DNA from: Sabellastarte sp. h YS-2021
Lineage: Eukaryota; Annelida; Polychaeta; Sabellida; Sabellidae
Direction: 5' to 3'
Assembly (NCBI GenBank): GCA_964017235.1
Contig: OZ024930.1
Coordinates: 155,310,221-155,374,220, forward strand
Length of the DNA stretch: 64,000 bases
Shown here: positions 10,254-21,423 of the stretch, one piece after another
Position numbering within the stretch: the first letter of the stretch is position 1
Layout of the letters: every line of letters starts with the position of its first letter
Translations under genes and position numbers: made by a program
The notes under the pieces: generated by a model
Told to the model about the DNA's origin: nothing
Database searches by the model: none
What the model saw: the letters and a program-made list of their open reading frames with translations, nothing else

Positions 10254-10625
10254 GTCTGTGCACCGTTTCGCCCTTATAACTCAAAAACTATAACACCAAT
10301 CGAGCTCAAATTTGGTGGGCAGGTATTTTATGGGGTACAGACGGATTCTTTCAAATTTGGTGTAATTTGTGTGAAAACTAAAGCCAGGAGAGAGTTTTTC
10401 TTATTTTTAATTGGGCTTTTACAGTGAAATCTGCTTCTCTGTCTGTGCACCATTTTGCCCTTATAACTCAAAAACTATAACTTCAATCAATCTCAAATTT
10501 GGTGGGAAGGTATTTCATGGGGTACAGACGGATTCTTCCAAATTTGGTCTAATTTGTTTGAAAATTAAAGCCAGGAGAGAGTTTTTCTTATTTAATTGGG
10601 AATACACAGTGAAACTGCTTCTCTT
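10254..10625 (+). repeat. Tandem pair of about 187-bp units
   Basis: 10254-10440 and 10441-10625 align along their whole length. Each begins GTCTGTGCACC, passes through CCCTTATAACTCAAAAACTA and AAATTTGGTGG, then CAGACGGATTCTT, and ends near ACAGTGAAA. The first unit is preceded by a (TGTC)n run at 10240-10258. There is no coding signal. Confidence 0.9.
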
Positions 10626-10829
10626 TATCACATACGTAAAAATCAATATTTTGCTTTCTGATGATGTCATTACTAAGTGATGTCACAATGTAACTGCCAT
10701 TGTGAGGTCACAAACCTAGCTTGTGATACTTGATGTCTTTAAGTAAAAATATTTCTTCTCATTGTATGTCTTGAAATTGACATAAACATAATAAAGAGGG
10801 AGGTGGTATATTCATCATTTTTATTAATT
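10626..10829. other. Non-coding part of the insertion
   Basis: No gene. It contains palindromic-looking TGATGTCA/TGTCACAATG stretches near 10660-10700 and an AT-rich lead-in to the hairpin at 10830. Confidence 0.5.
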
Positions 10830-10856
10830 GTATCCCCAGACGAAAGTCGGGGATAC
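10830..10856. repeat. GAAA-capped terminal-type hairpin
   Basis: GTATCCCC pairs with GGGGATAC and GAC pairs with GTC, with one bulged A and a GAAA tetraloop: 11 pairs in 27 bases. It stands at the start of a GC-richer segment (CGCCGCCGTCGCCACCGC) unlike the AT-rich surroundings, as if marking an element end. Confidence 0.85.
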
Positions 10857-11214
10857 TTAGGATTCAGTACGGTCACGCCGCCGTCGCCACCGCAGAGATT
10901 TCCTTTTGGACGCGATAACTTAAAAAATATTTTAGTTAGAACTTTCAAATTTGGTATGTGGGTATATATGGGCAATGCCACGAACGCTGTTGTTTTGTGA
11001 CCTTGACCTTCAAGCTCAAGGTCACTGGTGGCCTTTTAAAGATCAGATTTTGGCCATTTTTTCACTTTTTGGCCCAGTTCTCCTATACAGAAAGTCAGAT
11101 CATCCTATGGCTGGTATATATAATACATATATATGTCATCTGTAAGCATGCAGAAATTTGACCTTGAAGCTCTTCATTGAAGGTCATCCACTGACCGCCA
11201 AAGTACCTGACCGA
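10857..11214 (+). repeat. Repeat segment with TGACCTTGACCTT and CAAGGTCA motifs
   Basis: Non-coding. After a CpG-rich start it carries CGCGATAACTTAAAAAATATT, AACTTTCAAATTTGGTATG and an inverted pair TGACCTTGACCTT / AGCTCAAGGTCA near 10999-11028. Its TAACTYAAAAA and CAAATTTGG phrasing parallels the neighbouring repeat families. Confidence 0.6.
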
Positions 11215-13690
11215 GGGTCATTTTTGGCCCTCTATTTGTTTGTTTGTTTGTGAACAAGATAACTGAAAAACTGACAGATGGATTTTGATAAAATTTTCAG
11301 GATATGTCTAAAATGGTAAAAGGAAGATATGATTAAATTTTGGGAGAGATCCGGATCACTGTCTGGATCTTCTGGATCCATGAAATTTGATTTTTAAAGA
11401 CAGATAACTCAAAAACTTATGGGTGCATTTTGATGAAATTTTCAGGAAATGTCCTTAATGGGACGAGGAACAAGTGATTAGATTTTGGGAGTGATCTGGA
11501 TCACTGTCTGGATCATCCGGATCCAGGCTGCCAGATGTGTTTGTGTACAATATAGCTCAAAAACTTATGGATGGATTTTGATGAAATTTTCAGGATATGT
11601 CTGAAAAGGTAAAAGGATGAAATGGTTGAATTTTGGAAGTGATCCGGATCACTATATGGATCTTCTGGATCCATGAAATGTAATTTTTAAAGACAGATAC
11701 CTCAAAAAGTTATGGATGGATTGTGATGACATTTTCAGCAAATGACCTAAATGGTACAAGGAACAAGTGATTACATTTTTGGAGTGATCTGGATCACTGT
11801 CTGGATCATCTGGATCCAGGCTGCAACAGAATTTTAGGATGAATTTTGATGATATATTTAGGATATGTTACAAATGGTAAAAGGAAGAAGTGGTAAAAGG
11901 AAGAAATGGTTCAATTTTGCGAGTGATCTGGACCACTATCTGGATCTTCTGGATCCATGAAATATAATTTTTAAAGACAAATAGCTCAAAAAGTCATGGG
12001 TGGATTTTTATGAAATTTTCAGGAAATGTCCTAAATGGGACAAGGAACAAGTGATTAGATTTTGGGAGTGATCTGGATCATCTGTATCCAGGCTGCCAGA
12101 TGTGTTTGTGTACAAGATAAATCAAAAACTTATGGACAGATTTTGATGAAATTTTCAGGATATGTCTGAATGGGTAAAAGGATGAAATGATTGAATTTTG
12201 GAAGTGATCCGGATCACTATATGGATCTTCTGGATCCATGAAATGTAATTTTTAAAGACAGATACCTCAAAAAGTTATGGATGGATTGTGATGACATTTT
12301 CAGCAAATGACCTAAATGGTACCAGGAACAAGTGATTAGATTTTGGGAGTGATCTGGATCACTGTCTAGATCATCTGGATCCAGGCTGCCAGATGTGTTT
12401 GTGTACAATGTAGCTGAAAAACTTATGGATGGATTTTGATGAAATTTTCGGGATATGTCTGAAAAGGTAAAAGGATGAAATGGCTGAATTTTGGAAGTGA
12501 TCCGAATCACTATATGGATCTTCTGGATCCATCAAATGTAATTTTTAAAGACAGATACCTCAAAAAGTTATGGATGGATTGTGATGACATTTTCAACAAA
12601 TGACCTAAATGGTACCAGGAACAAGTGATTACATTTTTGGAGTGATCTGGATCATCTGGATCCAGGCTGCAACAGAATTTTAGGATGAATTTTGATGATA
12701 TTTTTAGGATATGTTACAAATGGTAAAAGGAAGAAGTGGTAAAAGGAAGAAATGATTAAATTTTGCGGGTGATCTGGACCACTATCTGGATCTTTTGGAT
12801 CCATGAAATATAATTTTAAAGACAAATAGCTCAAAAAGTCGTGGGTGGATTTTTATGAAATTTTCAGGAAATGTCCTAAATGGGACAAGAAACAAGTGAT
12901 TAGATTTTGGGAGTGATCTGGATCATCTGGATCCAGGGTGCCAGATGTGTTTATGTACAAGATAAATCAAAAACTTGTGGACGGATTTTGATGAAATTTT
13001 CAGGATATGTCTGAAAAGGTAAAATGATGAAATGATTGAATTTTGGAAGTGATCCGGATCACTATATGGATCTTCTGGATCCATGAAATGTAATTTTTAA
13101 AGACAGATACCTCAAAAAGTTATGGATGGATTGTTTCAGCAAATGGCCTAAATGGTACAAGGAACAAATGATTAAATTTTTGGAGTGATCTGGATCACTG
13201 GATCATCTGGATCCAGGCTGCCACATAATCTTGGGATGGACTATTTTTAGGATATGTTACAAATGGTAAAAGGAAGAAGTGGTAAAAGGAAGAAATGATT
13301 CAATTTTGCGAGTGATCTGGACCACTATCTGGATCTTCTGGATCCAAGAAATGTAATTTTTAAAGACAAATAGCTCAAAAAGTCATGGATGGATTTTTAT
13401 GAAATTTTCAGGAAATGTCTTAAATGGGACAAAGAACAAGTGATTAGTTTTTGGGAGTAATCTGGATCACTGTCTGGATCATGTGGATCCAGGCTGCCAG
13501 ATGTGTTTGTGTACAAGATAACTAAAAAACTTATGGACGGATTTTGATGAAATTTTTAGAATATGTCTGAAAAGGTAAAAGGATTAAATGATTGAATTTT
13601 GGAAGTGATCCGGATCACTATATGGATCTTCTGGAGCCATGAAATGTAATTTTTAAAGACAGATATAAGTGAAAGAACTAGTGATTAGCT
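11215..13690 (+). repeat. Satellite-like higher-order repeat array (about 555 bp, two subunits)
   Basis: Two related subunits of about 275-295 bp alternate. Anchors: GATCCGGATCACTATATGG near 11641, 12205, 12500 (as GATCCGAATC), 13055 and 13608; GCCAGATGTGTTTGTGTACA near 11530, 12089, 12385, 12939 and 13494; GTGATCTGGACCACTATC near 11925, 12767 and 13315. The spacing of about 555 bp with one short 295-bp step shows a higher-order period with one missing half unit. Each unit carries AACTCAAAAACTTATGG, GATGAAATTTTCAGGA and nested GGATC palindromes. No coding potential. Confidence 0.9.
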
Positions 13691-14322
13691 TTTGGGAGTA
13701 ATCTGGTACCATGGAGAATCCTGACCTGGTGCTCCAGGAAACAGGCTCAAGACCGACATATTCACGCCTTAACTATGTCCCATCCGAGGATACACTGCGT
13801 CGAGACGCAATCTCTAGTTATTATTTCTGTTTTATTTTCTCTTTTTTCTTTCAATTCCTTGACAGTCCATCACAAAAAAATTACCATGTATGATTTTCAC
13901 CAAGAAGTGACCTTTAAGCAGAATTTTTACCTCCACCAGCAGTTTATGTTTTTGTGTGTTAATTGTTTATGTTTGTTTTATTTATTTATTTTTTTTTTTT
14001 TTGATGTGTGGGGGGTGTGTATTTAGATTACTCCAAAACTAATGAACAGATCTTTATTTAAAAATTTGTGAGTAGGACCTGACTGAAGGAAGAAGTTACT
14101 AAAAGAAAGATCAGGATCTTATTTTAGATACAAAAAATTCATGATTTTTCAGAGGTCCCATTTCAATGTATTTTTAATGACTTTAGCTTTCTACTTGATA
14201 TTTCTATGAAAATTAATTTACATGTTTGGTTTTATTTTATTGTCTTCCTTACAATATTTTATATCACTTGAGAGACTGGTCACATGGAGTCGAGCGTTTT
14301 GCTCTCTCTGAGTGCATCTTGT
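13691..14322 (+). other. Right part of the insertion, no gene recognised
   Basis: After the array comes a unique stretch, GAATCCTGACCTGGTGCTCC, then T-rich sequence with a long T run near 13990-14001. Short open frames here have no recognisable domain. No TIR matching the left end was found. Confidence 0.5.
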
Positions 14323-14325
14323 TTA

Positions 14326-15160
14326 ATTATATAGATTACCTCATATATACTGGACTTCCCTCTAAAATCCATAATTCCTACCAGTTTCTGCTAAATTTAT
14401 TGCAAGAACTTGGACTCGATATTAGTTTCAAAAAGCTAGTTCCTCCTGCTACTTCCGTCATTTGCTTAGGCATATTAGTAGATTCAGTCCAAAAGACCAT
14501 ATCTATACCTGACCAAAAATTACAAGAAATAAAAAACACTTGCCACAAATGGGCCTCAAAAACTTACTGTAGCAAAACTCAACTACAGTCACTACTTGGT
14601 TTACTTTTGTACATAACCAAGTGTGTTAAACCCGCCAGATTTTTCTTATTAATAATAAATAGAATGCTACAGTTACTTCGTGACAATCATGACGTTAAGA
14701 AAATTCTGTTAAACAAGGAATTTTTTTCAGATCTTAACTGGTTTCATCTCTTTCTTTCCCAATATAATGGGGTCACATATTATCATCAAACCCAATGTCA
14801 TTCACAAATGCATTTAGATGCCTCCCTCACAGGATTAGGTGCTGTTTTCCAAAACATGGTTTACAGTCTTCCCTTGCCTAGAGGTTACATGGGCTATAGC
14901 ATAGTCCATCTCGAAATACTCAATATAGTAGTCGCATGCAAAGTTTGGGCCAATCATTGGGCCAACAAAAAAATTCACATTTGGTGTGATAATCAGGCAG
15001 TGGTTGAGGTTCTAACCACTGGGAAATGCAGAGATAACACTCTTGCAGTTTGTGCCAGGAACATTTAGTTGATCTCTGCCATTCATAATTTCCAGATAAA
15101 AGTGCAACGCATAGCTGGCCAAAAGAATGTTACAGCTGATCTTTTGTCTAGATGAACTAA
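14326..15160 (+). pseudogene. DIRS A reverse transcriptase (C-terminal part) and RNase H
   Basis: Resumes at FNYIDYLIYTG (YIDY at 14328-14339, where the second catalytic Asp of YxDD is Tyr). It runs through the thumb region (LLQELGLDISFKKL, KTQLQSLLGLLLYI) into an RNase H with LDASLTGLGAVF, HLEILNIVVACK and IWCDNQAVVEVL, ending at a TAG near 15066. An in-frame continuation (QRIAGQKNVTADLLSR-like) follows to about 15155. RNase H acidic residues are retained although the RT active site is damaged. Confidence 0.8.
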
Positions 15161-15292
15161 TTCCCCACTAGATAACAATAGATTAAAGAATTCAGTTCCT
15201 GGACATGTATGGATTCCCACACATTTAGACCTTACACTGCTAAATTATGAAATATGATTCTTAGATATATATTTTGTATTTTTAGAATTTCC
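15161..15292. other. Spacer between DIRS A RNase H and recombinase
   Basis: Short AT-rich linker with no gene seen. Confidence 0.4.
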
Positions 15293-16262
15293 AACTCAGG
15301 CAGCCCAGTTGGTCACCTTGGCTTCCAACAGGTTGTTAGATGGCTTCAGTCCTGCCACGAAGCGACAGTATGCCAGGATGTGACTTGACTTTCAAGCCTT
15401 CAGGATGGCCACTGGGCTGCTCCAACAACAGGTAGATGTTTTCATTCTTTTGTCTTTCATGGAATATCTTTTCCAGAACTCTCAGTCTCATAGAAACATT
15501 GCTAACTACATGGCGGCCCTGAGAGCCTATCACATTCTCCATGGCCTAAATACCAATCCTTTTAAGGACGAACGGTTAGCGTTGAACCTAAAATCACTTA
15601 GAATTCAAGCTCCTTTAGCTCCTCCCAGGCACTCAACCCTGAATGTACAGCTTCTCACAAAAATTATTCACACATCTGAGTCCTTCAAGTTCCCAGTCAT
15701 ATTTAGACCACTATATTTACTTTGTTTTTTCTCTTTTTTAAGATTATCAAACATTCTTCCACATTCAGTACCAACTTTTGACCATACTAGACAATTGGCC
15801 AGAGCTGATTATATAGCTACCCCAAATGGAGCCATCCTATTGATAAAATGGTCAAAAAATCTTCAGAATAGGAAAGATATTGTTACTATTCCTATTCCTT
15901 TGTTAGGGGACACGCCCTTATGCCCCATTGCGGCTCTTGACGGTATGATACGGTTGTATCCAGTGTCAGACAATGAACCCTTATTTGTCATCCCCAGGGC
16001 ACAGACTTTAGTGTCTCTTACTGACTCAGTGGCAAGAAAACATCTTAAAGACATTTCTTCTCACCTAGGTCTTCCAAAATCACTCACATTCTATGATTTT
16101 CGTCGTGTTGGTGCTTCCTGGGCATTCCAGAATGGTGTGCCTTTAGAACATATTATGAAGCATGGCACATGGCATTCGGATGCTATCTGGACGTACTTGT
16201 CTTCCTCTCCTACTCTGGAATCTCCTGTTTCTAGAGCTTTCAAGGTTGCTTTACATGCCTAG
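15293..16262 (+). pseudogene. DIRS A tyrosine recombinase, one nonsense codon, otherwise intact
   Basis: From about 15293 the frame reads LVTLASNRLLDGFSPATKRQ, meets TGA at 15381-15383 (probably a decayed CGA), then stays open from ATG 15405 to the TAG at 16260-16262. Catalytic set in the 285-residue frame: Arg in FFSFLRLSN, Lys in LIKWSKN, the YDFRRVGASW box (His/Tyr-x-x-Arg), HGTWHSDAIW, and the nucleophile Tyr in WTYL at 16194-16196. DIRS elements use this enzyme to integrate a circular DNA intermediate. Of the three copies here this is the best preserved recombinase. Confidence 0.85.
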
Positions 16263-17494
16263 TTTCATACTTGGTGCTTGGGTGTCATTATTACACATGG
16301 TATAGCACTTTTTAATGTAAAAATTCAGACTTATCATCTTTGACATACATGGTACATGACCTATGACCTTACTGGCTCTTTCAAGGTCGTACATACTAGT
16401 TCTTAACTCTAAATTATGTTCAAGTTAATTTGCTTAACAGGGTATATATAACCCTTCACCTTGTTGTATCTAGTAATTGAACGCTCAGAATTTATATTGT
16501 CCACCTAGGTGGCCTTTGACCTATGACCTTCAACATTCAAGGGTCATGTACAGTTTCTTGTGTAAAACTAATATATATACGTACCTTTTAAAAACACACT
16601 GAACAAGTGAGATCTGGTTGCCTTCCTATTCTAACAATTATGGGGGTACTTTTAAGTTGTCATCTCTATTTGACCACTAACAGTGACCTGATGGTTCACT
16701 GTGACCTTTAACCTGCCTTCTTGAAATCTGGATTGGACATTACACCTATTGGGTCATGTTTTGGACCTTTGACCTTGGCAGGTCAATTTTCTAATCATCA
16801 AAACTATACATTACTTAATTCAATTGGTCATCAGATCTCACTGTGTAGGAGGTAACAGTTTGTTAAAAATTAAATAAAATATTTGTAATATATTGTGCCA
16901 GAACAAATGTCAGTAGATGAATATATTTATAAACCCATTTCTGGTGTTTTTCTTCTGACCACTAGGGTGCTGTCCCTCCTCTCTAGTGAGGCGTGTTGAG
17001 GTTGAACAAAGAATTTTAAATTGATTGTAACACTGTGATTAATTTACAAATATATTTTCTTAAAGTTACTGTCAGTGATTTCTAACTTCATCTTCCCTTA
17101 GCTCAGTGTAACTTTAAATTACTTCTCAGATATCTGATTACGAATCTGATGATCCTTAAGGTTTGTTCATCATACTTCTTCAACTCATAGATCAACAGTT
17201 CATTTTGACAATAACTATGGAATGACTTGCCACTGTAAATTAAAACTGTTCCTACTTTGTCATGTTTCAAAATGTGACTTGAAACCTATCCGTTTCAGAA
17301 GTCTTGATCATGACCCCTATTACATTAAAACGTTATCTGAGTTATGCCTTATGATTTTGGATGGTGTGCCGTAGAATCCACTATTTTTATACCCCATTCA
17401 CATTACAGGTGGTATCATCTGTTGTAACCCACATTTGAGAAGCATCCCTGTCCTTTGATCACCGTCTGAGGTCCATATGTGACCTTGCAAGTCA
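16263..17494 (+). other. DIRS A 3' flank, non-coding, with repeated TGACCT motifs
   Basis: No supported gene. It holds three direct repeats of the TGACCT half-site with one-base spacing and several further TGACCTT/AGGTCA copies. The right end of the DIRS element must lie in or near this interval but could not be placed. Confidence 0.5.
16357..16369 (-). promoter_or_regulatory. DR1-like nuclear receptor half-site pair
   Basis: TGACCTATGACCT is an exact direct repeat of TGACCT with one spacer base. Identical copy at 16517-16529, and a near copy GGACCTTTGACCT at 16763-16775. Function unproven: TGACCTT is also common in molluscan-type repeats. Confidence 0.3.
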
Positions 17495-17620
17495 GTGGCG
17501 AACCATCCATTACCTTGCACGTCCTACAGAAGTTTTAAACAGTTTAAAAGTTCCACCTCTGATTTCGGTACTGTGAGCATGTGCAGACAATTTTGCGCAT
17601 GTGTGTATGAATTTCTTTCT

Positions 17621-17698
17621 ATGGCAACCAAAGGTGTGGTCCACGGTGTACATAAGGTTGTGATTCAGTCGTCTTTCAGTGTAATACGGCGACAGAAG
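17621..17698 (+). CDS. Candidate first coding exon (weak)
   Basis: ATG at 17621 opens 26 codons (MATKGVVHGVHKVV...) ending at AAG followed by a near-consensus donor GTGAGT at 17699, phase 0. Upstream is a TGCGCATG motif resembling an NRF1 site, common in animal promoters. The nearest obvious acceptor (TTGTTGTGTTTCAG ending about 21193) leads into a frame that stops quickly, so no gene model is supported. The same frame is also open upstream to 17495. Listed only as a possibility. Confidence 0.2.
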
Positions 17699-17812
17699 GT
17701 GAGTTCAGGTATTGCTCATTTCGCCACGTGTCTGTCCGACAGCTACCGAAGATCAAGTATGGTTAATAAAGGTTGCTTCTTGATGACCAACATTTGTAGT
17801 ACCGTCATATGA

Positions 17813-20800
17813 CTGTTATTGATGGTTAAATACCATGTCCAAACAGTGGCTGTCCGCCTTTAGTGTGAACAACTCGGACAAAATGGGATGACCTGGGGGG
17901 GCAGGTCTGCGCCAAGAAAAACTTCTCACTGCAGGACGTACCACTTGTAGTGTGAACTACACATTAGCTATTTAGCATTTGGATACTCTATACTTGAATC
18001 TGTACAAATACTTTGCCAAGCAGGGTGAAGGCAGATGCTTTTAGCAGTTCATAACATTAATTTCACTATTTCGTCCTGCTTTATAATTTCAACTTTGAAC
18101 TATTTTCATTTCCACGATTTATTTCAGCAGGCTTTCCCCTGAAACCGAAACATGCTGGCAGTTTGTATTCACTTTGCCTTTGGTTCATGGAAAAAATTGT
18201 AGGAATTGTCTCATTTATACTGGTATACTGGTATAATTGCAAGTACATTGCATATTGAATCATATTTGATATCATTTACTTTGAGTTTCAGCATCTTCTC
18301 TTTCTGCGTGGTGATTTATATTTTAAGCCCATGAATGAGTGGTGAAAAAATCAAATGTTTAAGCATTCATTCTTTAACACATCTGAGAAACAAAAAAAAA
18401 ATTTTATTGACAGTGGAAAGGGTGGATTGATTTGTAAGAATAAAAATCAGTGCATTTATTCTGAAAGACCGCGGATTCAATAGCTGCTGATTACTGACAA
18501 ATTTGAAGGCCATGGTTTTAAAAAAGCCCCCATTCCGGCAATAAAAGCTGAAGTGCATGCTGGCATCTCATGGGAAAACCTTATTCTTGGCACAAGTACA
18601 CAAGTGATTTTTTTTCTCAGATGGTGTCATATAACTGTGTAGCCTCAGGTATTTTTAGATATAATCCAAAATCCTTATTTTTATCTTAGGCATATATTTT
18701 TTAGGTTTTGAACAAAGGTTTTGAGGATTCCAGATAAAAATATGCTGATTTTTTAATGTCAGGAATATAATGATACTTCAAAAATAAACCCATTAAGGGA
18801 TGTCGGCATTTTTGCCATCTCAGAGTTACAAGCAGTTTTCATTTGTGTTATCTTGAGATGAAATCTTATAGACGTGATATACCTTGTGTATATTGAAATT
18901 AATCGTCTGTACAGTTGATGGGACAGCTAAACAAGAATTATTATGTAGGCATTCAGGAAAATGTATTTCTACACCATAAATATTAAAATTAAAGCTATAC
19001 TTGACATCGCTGGAATCCCACATAACAGGGCTGATTTAATACCAAGTACAGATATAAGCCCATTTTATAAATCAGATCACTCGATGTTAAACTTGTTATA
19101 AGTAATTATTAAGTAATAATTTTAAAAGAGGCAGAGGTATCTTGAAACTAAACATATGTGAAGTACTTTACATGCATAACCTTGCTGGATAGGAAATACA
19201 AATATGCAGTAGAGGTGTATCATTTGGACAATTTTAATGACATTCCAGGTGCACCTTTGAACCTCACTATAGATTTTGATGTGTTTTCCTGGTAATTATT
19301 CTGTTCAGGATAAAACAACAGAAAAGTCCTTAAAATTAGACATTAAACATCAGTAGTCAATCCCCAGTTGGAGATGTTGATTGATGGAAAACAATTACAG
19401 CAAGGCCACTGCAGCAGCGGGTACCTCCCGCTGTAGAATCAGTAATAATGGAGAACTAAAGGAGATATAAGGCCTTTGCAGTAAGATAACCCACTTGCCA
19501 CTAAGGAAGGGGTCAAAGGTAAAAGTCAGCAATTTGAAAAGAGTCTCAGGCCTTGACTTGATTTAAGTTGTTTTCGCATTTGGAACCCCTAGTAGCAAAG
19601 ATAAGGGAGATGTAAGGCCTTCTAATAGGATAATCCCATTTAACATTTAACGTGTGATATGACAGACATTTTGTTTTCCAAAAATAGGCCAAATTACTAT
19701 CAGGTATATCTTTTGTGCAAATTTGATAAAGCTTGCTCAAAAATTTCAAGATTTAGAGCAACTTTATGATTTTGAAACAATTGACTATGGTGGCCATTTT
19801 GTTTTTGAAAAAGAGGACAAAATTTTGCACAGACAGGTTGTCATAGCCACAAACATTCCCTGCAACTTTTGTGAAGATATCTTTATAAATGAATGAGATA
19901 TCAAGGTTTATGTAAAAACGTGACAAAGGGACGCACAGATGCACATATACATGCATGCACACAAATACGGAAGGCGTTTTATAATCTCGCGACCATGGCC
20001 TTTGGCCGCAGGCTGGAGATAATTAGAGTTTTGACATGAAGCCAGAATTGCAAGTGTACCTTGTTGTTGGAGGTTTTCACAAATAAATTTACCTTCTTGC
20101 CTTTTGTATTAATTATACAGCTGCACTTAATCAACCATCTTCTAGCCGTGATGATTCAGAGTTTCCAGTTTGAAAACACTGTGGCATGTGGTAAATGATA
20201 TCAGTGACAAAGATAAATGGGAAACCCTATCAACACACTGTGTCTCTTCTGATAGTTTGGCTATCGTGTTTTATATTAGTTGTTTCAGTTCATCATGACA
20301 TCTCCCCACTGCCGCCATCAACAAGGAGCCCCTGTTAATGCTTGAGAGAAAAATCTGCAGTGGGATAACATAGTATCTGACATTGTTCCGTTATAGTGAC
20401 ATGTAACATAGCGTACATGCAACAATTAAGAATATACAGGAATAATTAACCAGCCCCTTTGTGGGTTTTTGTTTTGCATTTTCATTTTAAAATAGACATG
20501 GTCTGAAGTTTAAAGAAATAATAAAATTTATTTGTTTCTTCAACAGTTACACCAAAATGACGCTTTTCAAAACTGTTCTCTACTGAACTTAGCAAAACTG
20601 TTTGAGTGGATTCATCTTGTATTCGTCGCATTGTCTTTAAGAACAGAAGAAAAGACAAAAGTAAAATGATGTTCTTTTTTCTTCAATTCAGACAACAGGA
20701 AATATTGAGTTTTGCATGATGAAGGCTAAATTGTTGTCTTGCAGTTAATTTCTATTTTGGAGTGTGACTTAAGCTATAGAAACCCTTTAGTACAGGTGAA

Positions 20801-21423
20801 TTCATTTATGTGTGCATAAATGAGCTTTTCTGAAATGAGTGCAGATACCTACAAACATATTCTCTTAACTTCAAGAGACCCCTGTGACAGAGAGATTAAT
20901 AATTATCAACTCTCACCTCTGTTTTTGTTGGTTTTTGGGGCTAGCATATTGGGTGCTAGCCAGTTCAGTATTTGAAATAATATTCTTGTTTTTGTCAACC
21001 TAGTTTGTGATTTGTCACATAGTGACCCCTCACCTGTGTATCCCAGCCATATTTAGTTCTAAATACAAATTCAAAGGTGAAATATCCAGTCTTAAAAAAT
21101 TTTCAACTTTGCTATGTCGATTTTATCATTAAGTGTGGAAACTCTGGGGCTTCAGTGGCACAACTGAAACGTCAGATTTTTGTTGTGTTTCAGCACCCAG
21201 AAGAAAGAGACGACTGCTGACGACTGCAAGGTGTTGATGGTCCATGGCTGTCTGATATCTCTCTCAGATTATCGGGATATGCGCGTCTGGCTCTGGGGTT
21301 TCTTGGAGCAACACTGAAAGGACTAATACATGTTTTTCTTTTATAATTTTTATATTGTTTCTTGAATACCTAGTTAGGCATGCATATAACAAGTAACTAA
21401 TCAGTACCTTTGTAATTTATTAA
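17813..21423. other. Non-coding AT-rich region
   Basis: No gene supported on either strand. Short similar phrases (GGAGATATAAGGCCTTTGC near 19460 and GGAGATGTAAGGCCTTCTA near 19606) and the CGACCATGGCCTTTGGCCGC palindrome-like stretch near 19989 suggest old, unclassified repeats. 17880-17950 is G-rich unique sequence. Confidence 0.5.

Larger units (their letters stand above)
10200..14322. mobile_element. 4.1-kb TTAA-flanked composite insertion in DIRS A RT
   Basis: TTAA occurs at 10196-10199 and 14323-14326. Removing the block brings the RT sequence HGYKGLL directly against FNYIDY, apart from one T in a T-run, so this is a true insertion into RT. TTAA duplication is typical of piggyBac-type cut-and-paste elements, but I see no transposase and no convincing terminal inverted repeat, so the class is unresolved. 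The block contains a 187-bp tandem pair, a GNRA hairpin repeat and a long higher-order repeat array. Confidence 0.6.
7528..16300 (+). mobile_element. DIRS-like tyrosine-recombinase retrotransposon, copy A (interrupted)
   Basis: Plus-strand order: Gag with Cys/His cluster (7530-8615), spacer frame, reverse transcriptase (about 9500-10199 and 14326 onward), RNase H (to about 15160), tyrosine recombinase (15293-16262). RT-RH followed by a tyrosine recombinase instead of a DDE integrase is the hallmark of the DIRS order. No methyltransferase domain was seen. The left terminus is missing because the gypsy element sits against the gag start. The RT is split by the 10200-14322 block. The right end is not defined; 16300 is a minimum. 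Confidence 0.85.

Noticed and set aside
17495..21260. Two-exon gene model from 17621 to about 21194
   Set aside because: Donor and acceptor look acceptable, but the joined frame stops after a few codons and no protein family is recognisable.
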